From Planctomycetota bacterium (GTDB taxonomy: Bacteria; Planctomycetota; SZUA-567), in the NCBI GenBank assembly GCA_031278535.1, contig JAITKH010000360.1, forward strand, positions 1 to 9,558: a stretch of 9,558 nucleotides of DNA, given 5' to 3'. Position numbers and translations under genes: made by a program. Position 1 is the first letter of the stretch, and every line of letters begins with the position of its first letter. Below are positions 1 through 6,372 of this stretch, in pieces. The notes beneath the pieces are model-generated. The model was given only the letters and a program-made list of their open reading frames with translations, was not told where the DNA came from and did not search any database.

Positions 1-51
1 CCGTCCCGCGGCCGGGTTTGTCCGGGCGGCGGGGCGCGTTTGCCGGCGAAA

Positions 52-1257
52 TTACTCGACGACTTCCGTCACCACTCCAGAACCGACCGTCCGCCCGCCT
101 TCGCGGATGGCGAAGCGCAACTGCTGCTCCATCGCGATCGGCGATATCAACTCGATGCTCATCTGCACGTTGTCCCCGGGCATCACCATCTCCACGCCGT
201 CCGGAAGCAGCGCCTGACCCGTCACATCCGTCGTCCGGAAATAAAACTGCGGCCGGTAGCCGGTGAAAAACGGCGTATGCCGGCCCCCCTCGTCCGCCGT
301 CAACACATACACCTCCCCCTTGAACTTCGTGTGCGGCGTAATCGACTTCGGCGCCGCCAGCACCATCCCCCGCCCCACATCCTTCTTCTCAATCCCCCGC
401 AGCAACACCCCGACGTTGTCGCCCGCCACTCCCTTGTCCAACGTCTTCTGGAACATCTCCACCCCCGTGCACACCGTGTCGCGCGTCTCCCCAAGCCCGA
501 CAATCTCCACCTTCTCCTGCATCTTGATCGTCCCGCGCTCAATCCGCCCCGTCACCACCGTCCCCCGCCCCTTGATCGAAAACACGTCCTCTATCGGCAT
601 CAGGAACGGCTTGTCCTCCTCCCGCGGCGGAATGTCAAAATACCTGTCCATCGTCATGAGAAGCTCTTTCACCCCCGTGTCCCCGGCCTTCGGGTCCTCT
701 ATCGCCTTCAACGCCGACCCCTTGATCACCGGAATCTCGTCCCCGGGAAACCCGTATTTCGTCAACAAATCCCGAACCTCCATCTCCACCAACTCCACCA
801 GGTCCGGCTCGTCCTTCATCAGGTCGCACTTGTTCAGAAACACGATGATCTTCGGCACCGCCACCTGCCGGGCAAGAAGAATGTGCTCCCGCGTCTGCGG
901 CATGGGCCCGGACGGCGCTTCAACCACCAGAATGGCCCCGTCCATCTGCGCCGCGCCCGTTATCATGTTCTTCACGTAGTCCGCGTGGCCGGGACAGTCC
1001 ACATGGGCATAGTGCCGCTCCGCCGATTCGTATTCCACGTGCGAGGTGGCAATCGTAAGAATCTTGGTGGAGTCGCGGCGCCCCTGCGACTCGGAGGCCT
1101 TCGCCACTTCGTCGTAGGTAATCACCCGCCCCCCGCCAAAATTGGCGGCCGACACGGCGGTAATGGCGGCAGTCAGGGTGGTCTTGCCGTGGTCCACGTG
1201 CCCAATCGTCCCGACGTTGATGTGGGGCTTCTTGCGAACAAAATTTTCCTTGGCCAT
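52..1257 (-). CDS. tuf: Translation elongation factor EF-Tu with altered switch I
   Basis: EF-Tu is the cytosolic GTPase that carries aminoacyl-tRNA to the ribosomal A site. The 401-residue protein is full length. Visible motifs are the P-loop GHVDHGKT (19-26), DCPGH with the catalytic His91 (87-91), NKCD (142-145) and SAL (181-183), followed by domains 2 and 3 ending in the typical RFAIREGGRTVG stretch (381-392). AGAGGAG at 1267-1273 lies 9 bases before the ATG and supports this start. The gene sits 94 bases downstream of fusA on the same strand, as at the end of a str operon. The oddity is switch I. Where E. coli has RGITI at residues 59-63, this protein has KILTI at 65-69 after a segment six residues longer. 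The Mg-coordinating Thr is kept (Thr68), but the Arg and Gly are not. From memory, planctomycete EF-Tu looks similar. The family assignment is certain; any functional effect of the altered switch is inference. Confidence 0.98.
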   Translation of the reverse strand: MAKENFVRKKPHINVGTIGHVDHGKTTLTAAITAVSAANFGGGRVITYDEVAKASESQGRRDSTKILTIATSHVEYESAERHYAHVDCPGHADYVKNMITGAAQMDGAILVVEAPSGPMPQTREHILLARQVAVPKIIVFLNKCDLMKDEPDLVELVEMEVRDLLTKYGFPGDEIPVIKGSALKAIEDPKAGDTGVKELLMTMDRYFDIPPREEDKPFLMPIEDVFSIKGRGTVVTGRIERGTIKMQEKVEIVGLGETRDTVCTGVEMFQKTLDKGVAGDNVGVLLRGIEKKDVGRGMVLAAPKSITPHTKFKGEVYVLTADEGGRHTPFFTGYRPQFYFRTTDVTGQALLPDGVEMVMPGDNVQMSIELISPIAMEQQLRFAIREGGRTVGSGVVTEVVE

Positions 1258-1332
1258 TTTCTCGTTCTCCTCTGGTGCTCAACTTTCCGCTGACAAACCA
1301 TACCGAAAGACGCAATGAATGCGGCCCGCCCG

Positions 1333-1348
1333 CCGCCGGTTGCGGCGG
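1333..1348 (-). other. Small GC hairpin in the fusA-tuf gap
   Basis: A perfect 6-bp stem (CCGCCG / CGGCGG) closes a four-base loop immediately after the fusA stop codon, within the 94-base fusA-tuf gap. No T-run follows it on the transcribed strand, so it does not look like an intrinsic terminator. It could be a processing or pausing site between the two genes. Short GC hairpins are common by chance in DNA this GC-rich, so this is only a weak call. I see no convincing separate promoter for tuf in the gap. Confidence 0.3.
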
Positions 1349-1351
1349 ACG

Positions 1352-3436
1352 TCACGACTCTGGATCATACCCGAGTATCTCCCGCATTTTCGCCCTGGGC
1401 ACCGGCGCGTAGGCGCATGGTTCCAGGGAATACTCGGCCCTGCCGCTGGAGAGGCTGCGCACGGTTCCGGCATAGCCGAACATTTCGGCCAGGGCCACCT
1501 TCGCCTTGACGAAACTGAACGTCGCCGACTTCCCCACTTCGGAAATCTCGGCCCGCCGGCCGTTCAGATCATGAATGACGCCGCCCAGAAACTCGTCGGG
1601 AATCCCCACTTCCAGGGACATCATCGGCTCGTAAAGGATGGCGTCGCCTTCGCACATGGCTTGGCGCAGGGCCGTCTCGGCCGCCGCCGCCGCCGCGAGT
1701 TCGGTCAGTTCCCCCTCGCGGGACTTGAGGCCGGTGATCCGGGCCAGCGTATGGATGACCGGATAGCCCCCCAGGGGGCCGGAAGAGAGGCCGTCCGCGA
1801 GGCTGGCCGCCATGGAATCGAGAATCGGCTTCGGGAACGGGCCTCCGGGCAGGGCGACGTCGAGTTTCGGCGCCAACTCGCCGGGATTCGGGAAAACGGT
1901 CAGTGAAACCTCGGCGAAATTCGGCCGTCCGGCGACGACCTGCTCGAAGACGCCGGTCCCCGAGGCCTCGCGCTCCGTCCCTTCGCGGTATGAAACGCGG
2001 GGAGAGCCGGTGTTCACCGGAATGCGGTAGTCGCGGCGTATGCGGGTCAGCAATATCTCAAGGTGGAGTTCGCCCATGCCGGCGAGAACAAGCTGGCCGG
2101 TTTCCTGATCGATCTTGTGGGTAAAGGTGGGGTCTTCCCGTTCGAGGCGGGAAATGACGTCCATCAGCTTGTCGCGGTCGTCGTTGGATTTGGGTTCCAC
2201 CGCCATCGAAACCACGGTGGCGGGAAACCGGGGCGGTTCCAGTTCCACCAGGCGGGACTCGTCGCACAGGCTGTCGCCGGTGACGGCAAATTTGAGTCCG
2301 GAGACGCCGACGATGTCGCCGGGGCCGGCCGTCTTGATCTGCTCCCGGTGATTGGCGTGCATTCGCCAGATTCGGGCCACTCGTTCCTTGCGGGAGGTGG
2401 CGGCCACGACCAGGCGCATCCCCTCGGCGATTTCTCCCGAATAGACGCGGGCGAAAGCCAGGGGGCCGTGGGCGTCGTCGCTTATCTTGAAAACCAGGGC
2501 CACCGTTTTGTCCTTGCGCAGGGGGCGGCATTCGATGGACGCCTTGGCCTGGCCGGGCGCCCGGCCAGGCATGGGCGGAACGTCCCTGGGGCTCGGGAGA
2601 TACTGCACCACTGCGTCCAGAAGGGGCTGGACGCCCTTGTTCCGGAGGCTGGATCCGCAAAGAACCGGAACGGCGCGGCGGGACAGGCAGAGCGTCCTGA
2701 TGCCCGCCCGCGTCTCGTCCGGAGACAGGCGGCCGTTGTCGAGGAAGGCCGCGGTCAACTCCTCGCTCGCGTCCGCCGCCTTTTCCATGATGTCCTGCGC
2801 CAGCACCTCCACGTCCTCCGCCAATTCCTCCGGAACCTGGCGGACGGCCACGTTTTCGCCTTGCTGGCCTTCGAAAGAAAGGAATTTCCGCTCGATCAGA
2901 TCGACAACCCCGGAGAAGCCGTCCTCCCGGCCTACCGGAAGCTGGAGGAGGATTGGGTTCGCGCTCAGGCGGGTACGGATTTCCCCGAGCACGTGCTCAA
3001 CCTCGGCTCCGGCGCGATCCAGCTTGTTGATGAAGGCGATCCGGGGCGTCCGGTACCGGTCTGCCTGGCGCCAGACCGTTTCCGACTGGGCCTGGACGCC
3101 GGCCACCCCGCAGAAGATGCAGATCGCTCCGTCCAGGATGCGCAGGCTTCTTTCCACCTCGGCGGTGAAATCGACGTGGCCGGGGGTGTCGATAAGGTTT
3201 ATCCGGTGATCCAACCAGGCGAAGGTGGTGACGGCGGAACTGATGGTGATGCCGCGTTCCTGTTCGTCCCGCATGAAATCCATGACGGCGGTGCCGTCAT
3301 GGACCTCGCCCATTCGGTGTTCCTTGCCGGAATAAAACAGTATCCGCTCGGACGTGGTGGTCTTACCGGCGTCGATATGCGCAATGATGCCGATATTTCT
3401 GACGCGTCCCAGCGGAGCGCCCTTCGGGTCGCTCAT
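1352..3436 (-). CDS. fusA: Elongation factor G (divergent, possible paralog)
   Basis: EF-G is the ribosomal translocase GTPase that also splits ribosomes together with RRF. This 694-residue protein has the usual length and order: P-loop HIDAGKTT (20-27), RGITI (61-65), DTPGH (83-87), NKLD (137-140) and the G5 region GSSLRNKGVQPLLDA (261-275). Domains II and III follow (EDPTF, GMGELHLE at 453-460), then IV and V (EMFGY at 651-655). The frame is open upstream to 3622, but a TATAAT promoter at 3513-3540 lies inside that extension, so I start at 3436, where MSDPKG leads into the conserved GRVRNIGIIAHIDAGKTT. The Shine-Dalgarno there is weak (AGAGG, about 12 bases away). Domain IV is unusual: the canonical SGGRGQYG is replaced by VVAGRPNFA (about 500-508), and the residue aligned with E. 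coli His583 is Arg573. This may be a specialised EF-G (EF-G2 or spdEFG type) rather than the main translocase; that is inference. Confidence 0.93.
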   Translation of the reverse strand: MSDPKGAPLGRVRNIGIIAHIDAGKTTTSERILFYSGKEHRMGEVHDGTAVMDFMRDEQERGITISSAVTTFAWLDHRINLIDTPGHVDFTAEVERSLRILDGAICIFCGVAGVQAQSETVWRQADRYRTPRIAFINKLDRAGAEVEHVLGEIRTRLSANPILLQLPVGREDGFSGVVDLIERKFLSFEGQQGENVAVRQVPEELAEDVEVLAQDIMEKAADASEELTAAFLDNGRLSPDETRAGIRTLCLSRRAVPVLCGSSLRNKGVQPLLDAVVQYLPSPRDVPPMPGRAPGQAKASIECRPLRKDKTVALVFKISDDAHGPLAFARVYSGEIAEGMRLVVAATSRKERVARIWRMHANHREQIKTAGPGDIVGVSGLKFAVTGDSLCDESRLVELEPPRFPATVVSMAVEPKSNDDRDKLMDVISRLEREDPTFTHKIDQETGQLVLAGMGELHLEILLTRIRRDYRIPVNTGSPRVSYREGTEREASGTGVFEQVVAGRPNFAEVSLTVFPNPGELAPKLDVALPGGPFPKPILDSMAASLADGLSSGPLGGYPVIHTLARITGLKSREGELTELAAAAAAETALRQAMCEGDAILYEPMMSLEVGIPDEFLGGVIHDLNGRRAEISEVGKSATFSFVKAKVALAEMFGYAGTVRSLSSGRAEYSLEPCAYAPVPRAKMREILGYDPES
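2547..2570. repeat. 24-bp perfect palindrome inside fusA
   Basis: Bases 2547-2558 (GCCTGGCCGGGC) are the exact reverse complement of 2559-2570, giving a 12+12 palindrome without a spacer. It lies in the part of fusA encoding the low-complexity linker between the G domain and domain II (about residues 289-297, Pro/Gly/Ala-rich). The protein sequence there is poorly constrained, so the palindrome could have arisen or persisted without cost. Both strands can fold it, and no T-run follows. Confidence 0.85.
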
Positions 3437-3512
3437 GGGTTGCCGCTGCCTCTGCAATCGGGCCGAAACCACGCCGCCGCCTAGCCGGGGCGCCGTTTCG
3501 GCGAAGGTGCGC

Positions 3513-3540
3513 ATTATACCCCCGTCCCGTCCGAAAGCAA
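3513..3540 (-). promoter_or_regulatory. Sigma-70-type promoter for fusA-tuf
   Basis: Read on the minus strand, TTGCTT (3540-3535) is followed after 16 bases by a perfect TATAAT (3518-3513). The predicted transcript starts near 3506 and has a leader of about 70 bases before the fusA ATG at 3436. The -10 is preceded by a G-run (GGGGG), as in the divergent promoter at 3792-3820. The -35 matches consensus only in its first three bases. The position of this promoter is the main argument against starting fusA at 3622 or 3514. Confidence 0.7.
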
Positions 3541-3791
3541 GAAACTTTTCCGGCGTCCGAAGGTTTTTGTCCATGGGTGGCGCAAGAGAATGCCGAATGC
3601 CTTGCAAATATGCCGTTGGCAATTTGAAATTGCGCTTTTCGGCCAGCGGGATGCCGGTTCCGCAATTTCAGGCCGCATTCGGCATCAATCGCCTGGTTCC
3701 GTCCAAACGCGGGGCGGCGGCGTACGCGGTATTTCGCATCCCGCCAAGGCGCCCGGCCGCTCGGCGGCCGTGTCCGCCGGCACTTTTGCTA
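3541..3791. other. Divergent fusA/deoC control region with inverted repeats
   Basis: About 250 bases without a convincing gene separate the fusA and deoC promoters. The region holds three nested symmetric elements. An 11-bp inverted repeat pairs ATGCCGAATGC (3590-3600) with GCATTCGGCAT (3675-3685). Inside it a 10-bp inverted repeat pairs TGAAATTGCG (3625-3634) with CGCAATTTCA (3661-3670). The left arm of that repeat overlaps an odd palindrome GCAATTT-G-AAATTGC (3619-3633). The AT-rich motif GCAATTT thus occurs three times in alternating orientation. A CGGCCG/CGGCCG hairpin sits at 3754-3770. The layout suits a regulator binding site between divergent promoters or the remains of a small palindromic element. 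No known operator was recognised. Confidence 0.5.
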
Positions 3792-3820
3792 TTGCGGTTC
3801 GTCCGGCGCCGGGGTATAGT
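3792..3820 (+). promoter_or_regulatory. Sigma-70-type promoter for deoC
   Basis: TTGCGG (3792-3797) and TATAGT (3815-3820) are separated by the ideal 17 bases. Transcription would begin near 3827, leaving a leader of about 47 bases before the deoC ATG at 3874. The -10 follows a GGGG run, as does the fusA promoter on the other strand. Both boxes are imperfect, so this is a good but not proven promoter. Confidence 0.65.
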
Positions 3821-3873
3821 TTCTCTTGCAACCGACTTGGGGATTTCGTCATCTTTGCAAGGAGGAAACCCGA

Positions 3874-4587
3874 ATGAAGCTGTTCACCAATTCCGCCGGC
3901 GATCTCGCGGCCATACGGAACATCTGTTCCATTCTGGATTATTCCGCGGCCCTGGTGACCACCGCCTCCGAGGCCGAGGTCATCCAGGCCTGCGAAGACG
4001 CCAAGCGCTACAAGTTCAAGGCGGTGCCGGTCTTCCCGTCCTATCTTCCCCTGGTGACCAGGGAATTGAAAGGGACCGGCATCGCGCCCCAGCTTCCCTG
4101 TGCCTTCCCCTGCGGTTGCGTCTCCACCGCCATCAAACAGGCCGAGGTCGAGCAGGCCATCGGGGACGGGGCGAAAGAGGTGGACATGGTAATCAATATC
4201 GCCCGTCTCCTTGACAAGGATTACAAATATGTCGAAAACGACATAAAAACGGTGGTTGAAACCGCCGGGAGGGCGGGAATCGAGGTCAAGGTCATCATCG
4301 AAATCGGTCTTGTCAAGGATCGGGACAAAAAGGAGGCGCTGGAGATTTCCGTAGCCGCCGGGGCCGCCTTCGTCAAGACGTGCACCGGCTTCGCCGAAGG
4401 CCGGGCCACCGTTCGCGAAATCGCCCAGCTGGTGGAATGGGCAAAGGGCAGGATTAAAATCAAGGCGACCGGTGGCGTGGCTTCGCTCGAGGACGCCCAG
4501 TCCTTCATCGACGCCGGCGCCGAACGGGTGGCCGGCCGGGGCAATTTCGTCAACCAGATGCGAGGATTGGGAATCGAGGGATTCTAG
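3874..4587 (+). CDS. deoC: Deoxyribose-phosphate aldolase family protein (DeoC-like)
   Basis: DeoC enzymes are cytosolic class I aldolases that cleave 2-deoxyribose 5-phosphate to glyceraldehyde 3-phosphate and acetaldehyde in deoxynucleoside catabolism. This 237-residue protein has the family's TIM-barrel pattern and catalytic residues: Asp104 in EVDMVIN, the Schiff-base Lys168 in VKTCTGF and Lys197 in IKATGGV. AAGGAGG at 3859-3865, 8 bases before the ATG, fixes the start; a longer frame from 3826 has no such site. Two positions differ from textbook DeoC. The early LIDHT motif is replaced by LDYSA (21-25), and the C-terminal GTSSG-type phosphate loop is replaced by AGRGN (220-224). The catalytic centre is therefore intact, but substrate or phosphate binding may differ. 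It appears to be transcribed from its own promoter, and a 222-base gap separates it from the next gene. The family is clear; the exact substrate is not. Confidence 0.88.
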   Translation: MKLFTNSAGDLAAIRNICSILDYSAALVTTASEAEVIQACEDAKRYKFKAVPVFPSYLPLVTRELKGTGIAPQLPCAFPCGCVSTAIKQAEVEQAIGDGAKEVDMVINIARLLDKDYKYVENDIKTVVETAGRAGIEVKVIIEIGLVKDRDKKEALEISVAAGAAFVKTCTGFAEGRATVREIAQLVEWAKGRIKIKATGGVASLEDAQSFIDAGAERVAGRGNFVNQMRGLGIEGF

Positions 4588-4591
4588 TGTT

Positions 4592-4626
4592 CCGTAAAAT
4601 CTCAATCTTTGCTTGAGACGTTACGG
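4592..4626 (+). other. Stem-loop just after deoC
   Basis: CCGTAA (4592-4597) pairs with TTACGG (4621-4626) and TCTCAA (4600-4605) pairs with TTGAGA (4613-4618). This makes a 12-bp stem interrupted by one AA/CG internal loop, with a seven-base apical loop. It begins 4 bases after the deoC stop. No T-run follows, so it is not a classical intrinsic terminator. It could protect the deoC 3' end or be part of a structured leader for the next operon. The pairing is seen directly; the role is inference. Confidence 0.55.
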
Positions 4627-4734
4627 GGAGTGCCCCCGGTTCATCCGGTTCCCGCTTCCGGGGAAGTGAATTCCCCTCCGGCATCAGAGGTCAATCGCGG
4701 AACAAGCGGACTGCAGAATTTGGAAAGATTGAGA
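4600..4734. repeat. 11-bp inverted repeat pair bounding 135 bases
   Basis: TCTCAATCTTT at 4600-4610 is the exact reverse complement of AAAGATTGAGA at 4724-4734. The left arm overlaps the 5' strand of the local stem-loop at 4592-4626, so in RNA the local hairpin and the long-range pairing would exclude each other. The arms also resemble the termini of a tiny non-coding element, but I see no target duplication. No open frame of note lies between them. Confidence 0.5.
4660..4676 (+). other. Hairpin in the deoC-hydrolase gap
   Basis: GGGGAA (4660-4665) pairs with TTCCCC (4671-4676) around the five-base loop GTGAA. A further small hairpin, CCAGG-AAA-CCTGG, lies at 4747-4759, and an 8-bp palindrome CTGTACAG at 4735-4742. 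The whole stretch 4588-4809 is without a gene and unusually rich in short stems. No known riboswitch class was recognised. Confidence 0.45.
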
Positions 4735-4809
4735 CTGTACAGACCACCAGGAAACCTGGACGGGCGCCGCCGAGGAACGGGACTTCGCCCAAGGGAAAAA
4801 ACGCAACCC

Positions 4810-5460
4810 ATGGATCCAATGACCCATGCCCTGGCCGGACAGATGATAGCCGACGCTCTCCCCTTTTCCGGCAGGCTCGGAGAAAAGGCTCCCCTGGTGG
4901 CGGCGCTGGCGGCCATGGCCCCGGATGTGGATCTCCTGCCCGCTATCGTCGCCGGATTCCCGCCCAAATTCGCCGGCGGCCGCCTAATCGCCAGGGACTG
5001 GAGCCTGGCAAGACGTTTTCATCGGGCTTATACGCATTCCTTTTTTTTCGTCACGCTGGCGAGTCCCTTCCTGGGCTGGTTGGCTTGGCGCTGGTCCGGC
5101 CGCCGGGGACATTGGCTCCATTGGTCTATCCTGGTTCTTCTGGCCCTGTATTCCCACATTATCCTGGATTTGACCAATTTCTTCGGCGTTCGCGCCTGGC
5201 TGCCCTTTTCGGCCGGCCGGCCGGCCTGGGCACTCCTGCCGCTCCTGGACCCGCCGATTATCGCCGTACTCCTTGGCGTCCTGTTCCTGAACCATGTTTT
5301 CCGAAACAGCTATGCCGGCCTGGAAGCCGCCGCCATCCGGCCCGATACCTGGCGGAAAAGAACGGCCGGCCGGATAAACCGCCTGCTCCGGAGCGAGCAT
5401 GCCGCCTGGATTGGCTTGGGCCTGATCGCCGCCCGAATCCTGGCGGCGGCATGGTTGTGA
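4810..5460 (+). CDS. DUF457/YdjM-type membrane-bound metal-dependent hydrolase
   Basis: This 216-residue predicted inner-membrane protein belongs to the DUF457 (YdjM/YbcI) group, annotated as metal-dependent hydrolases of unknown substrate. The family start MDPMTHALAG opens the protein. Likely metal ligands are in APDVDLL (37-43), HRAYTHS (71-77) and SHIILDLTN (115-123), the last followed by the family's FGVRAWLPFS. Hydrophobic segments at about 78-94, 104-121, 148-162 and 198-216 indicate a multi-pass membrane protein. The frame is open back to 4609, but the extra 67 residues are basic, low complexity and overlap hairpins, so I start at 4810. Its Shine-Dalgarno is poor (AAGGGA, 13 bases away), and Met4 is an alternative start. 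It is 22 bases ahead of lipA and probably heads the lipA-holB-pcm transcript. The substrate is unknown. Confidence 0.85.
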   Translation: MDPMTHALAGQMIADALPFSGRLGEKAPLVAALAAMAPDVDLLPAIVAGFPPKFAGGRLIARDWSLARRFHRAYTHSFFFVTLASPFLGWLAWRWSGRRGHWLHWSILVLLALYSHIILDLTNFFGVRAWLPFSAGRPAWALLPLLDPPIIAVLLGVLFLNHVFRNSYAGLEAAAIRPDTWRKRTAGRINRLLRSEHAAWIGLGLIAARILAAAWL

Positions 5461-5482
5461 GAGGCGGGGAGAAACGTCGGGC

Positions 5483-6367
5483 ATGCCGAAAGCCGCGAAA
5501 ACGATCCGCCGCCTGCCTCCCTGGCTCAGAAAAACCATCCCTGCCGAATCCGGACGGGCGGTCGCCGATTGTCTGGCCGAACTCCGGCTGGATACCGTGT
5601 GCCGCGGCGCCCGCTGTCCAAACCGCTTCGAGTGCCGGGCCCGGGGCCGGGCGGCATTCCTGATCCTGGGGTCCCGCTGCACCCGTTCCTGCCGCTTCTG
5701 CGCCATGGAAGCGGACGATCCGGAACCGCCCGATCCGGAAGAGCCGTTCCGGCTGGCGGAAGCGGTGAAACGCCTCGGCCTGTCCCATGCCGTCGTCACC
5801 TCGGTCACCCGCGACGATCTGCCGGACGGCGGAGCCGGGCATTTCGCCGGAACGGTTGCGGCCATCCGTTCCCTCTGTCCCGAAACGACTGTGGAAATCC
5901 TCGTCCCGGATTTCCAGGGAGGCGAGGAGGACTGGATCACCGCCATTGATTGCCGCCCCGACGTCTTCAACCACAACCTGGAAACAGTGGAAAGACTGTA
6001 TCCCAAGGTCCGGCCGGGGGCGGATTTCGATCTCAGCCTCGCCCTCCTGGATTTCGCGAAGGAGCGCCGGCCCGACATCCTGTGCAAAAGTGGCCTGATG
6101 CTTGGATTGGGCGAGGAATGGGACGAGGTGCTGGAAACGGCGCAGGCGCTCCGGGACGTGGGGGTGGACATCCTGACAGTAGGCCAGTATCTGCGGCCGA
6201 AGTCGGAAAGGACGCTCGAGGTCGAGCGTTTCGTTCCCCCGGAAGAATTCGTCCGGCTGGAAGGGGAATTCCGGAAACTCGGCTTTGCGGCGGTGGCCTG
6301 TTCGCCGTTTGTCCGTTCCAGCCACAATGCCGAGGAGGCGTTTCTCCTGGCGGCCAAGGGGAGGTAG
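5483..6367 (+). CDS. lipA: Lipoyl synthase (radical SAM)
   Basis: LipA inserts two sulfur atoms into octanoyl groups on lipoyl domains (pyruvate and 2-oxoglutarate dehydrogenases, glycine cleavage H protein), using S-adenosylmethionine and two 4Fe-4S clusters. At 294 residues it has family length. The auxiliary-cluster cysteines are Cys40, Cys45 and Cys51 (Cx4Cx5C) and the radical SAM cysteines are Cys66, Cys70 and Cys73 (CTRSCRFC). Other signatures are VTSVTRDDLPDGGAGHFA (105-122), FNHNLETV (162-169), KSGLMLGLGE (202-211) and LTVGQYLRP (231-239). The C-terminal cluster-binding motif reads RSSHNA (278-283) instead of the usual RSSYHA, with the ligand Ser retained. GGGGAG lies about 11 bases before the ATG. 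No lipB is in the window; octanoyl transfer must be encoded elsewhere. It is followed after 5 bases by holB, whose Shine-Dalgarno overlaps the lipA end. Confidence 0.96.
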   Translation: MPKAAKTIRRLPPWLRKTIPAESGRAVADCLAELRLDTVCRGARCPNRFECRARGRAAFLILGSRCTRSCRFCAMEADDPEPPDPEEPFRLAEAVKRLGLSHAVVTSVTRDDLPDGGAGHFAGTVAAIRSLCPETTVEILVPDFQGGEEDWITAIDCRPDVFNHNLETVERLYPKVRPGADFDLSLALLDFAKERRPDILCKSGLMLGLGEEWDEVLETAQALRDVGVDILTVGQYLRPKSERTLEVERFVPPEEFVRLEGEFRKLGFAAVACSPFVRSSHNAEEAFLLAAKGR

Positions 6368-6372
6368 GGAAA

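Noticed and set aside
1..51. Possible terminator or tRNA downstream of tuf
   Set aside because: Only an imperfect CCGG stem without a T-run, and no tRNA arms are visible in the 51 bases available.
40..1293. Long plus-strand open frame opposite tuf
   Set aside because: His/Arg/Pro-rich composition typical of the antisense of a GC-rich gene; tuf on the other strand is certain.
2063..3484. 473-codon plus-strand open frame opposite fusA
   Set aside because: It is the complement of the clear EF-G coding region, with no recognisable domain or Shine-Dalgarno.
3437..3622. 62-residue N-terminal extension of EF-G
   Set aside because: It contains the TATAAT promoter, resembles no EF-G N-terminus, and the family length is met from 3436.
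3754..3770. CGGCCG hairpin as an intrinsic terminator
   Set aside because: No T-run follows on either strand, and it sits upstream of deoC rather than after a gene.
4609..4809. 67-residue N-terminal extension of the DUF457 protein
   Set aside because: Basic, low-complexity sequence over a hairpin-rich gap; the family start MDPMTHALAG lies at 4810.
5211..5226. 16-base GGCC/CCGG palindrome in the DUF457 gene
   Set aside because: A simple four-fold GGCC repeat encoding Gly-Arg-Pro-Ala; expected in GC-rich coding DNA.
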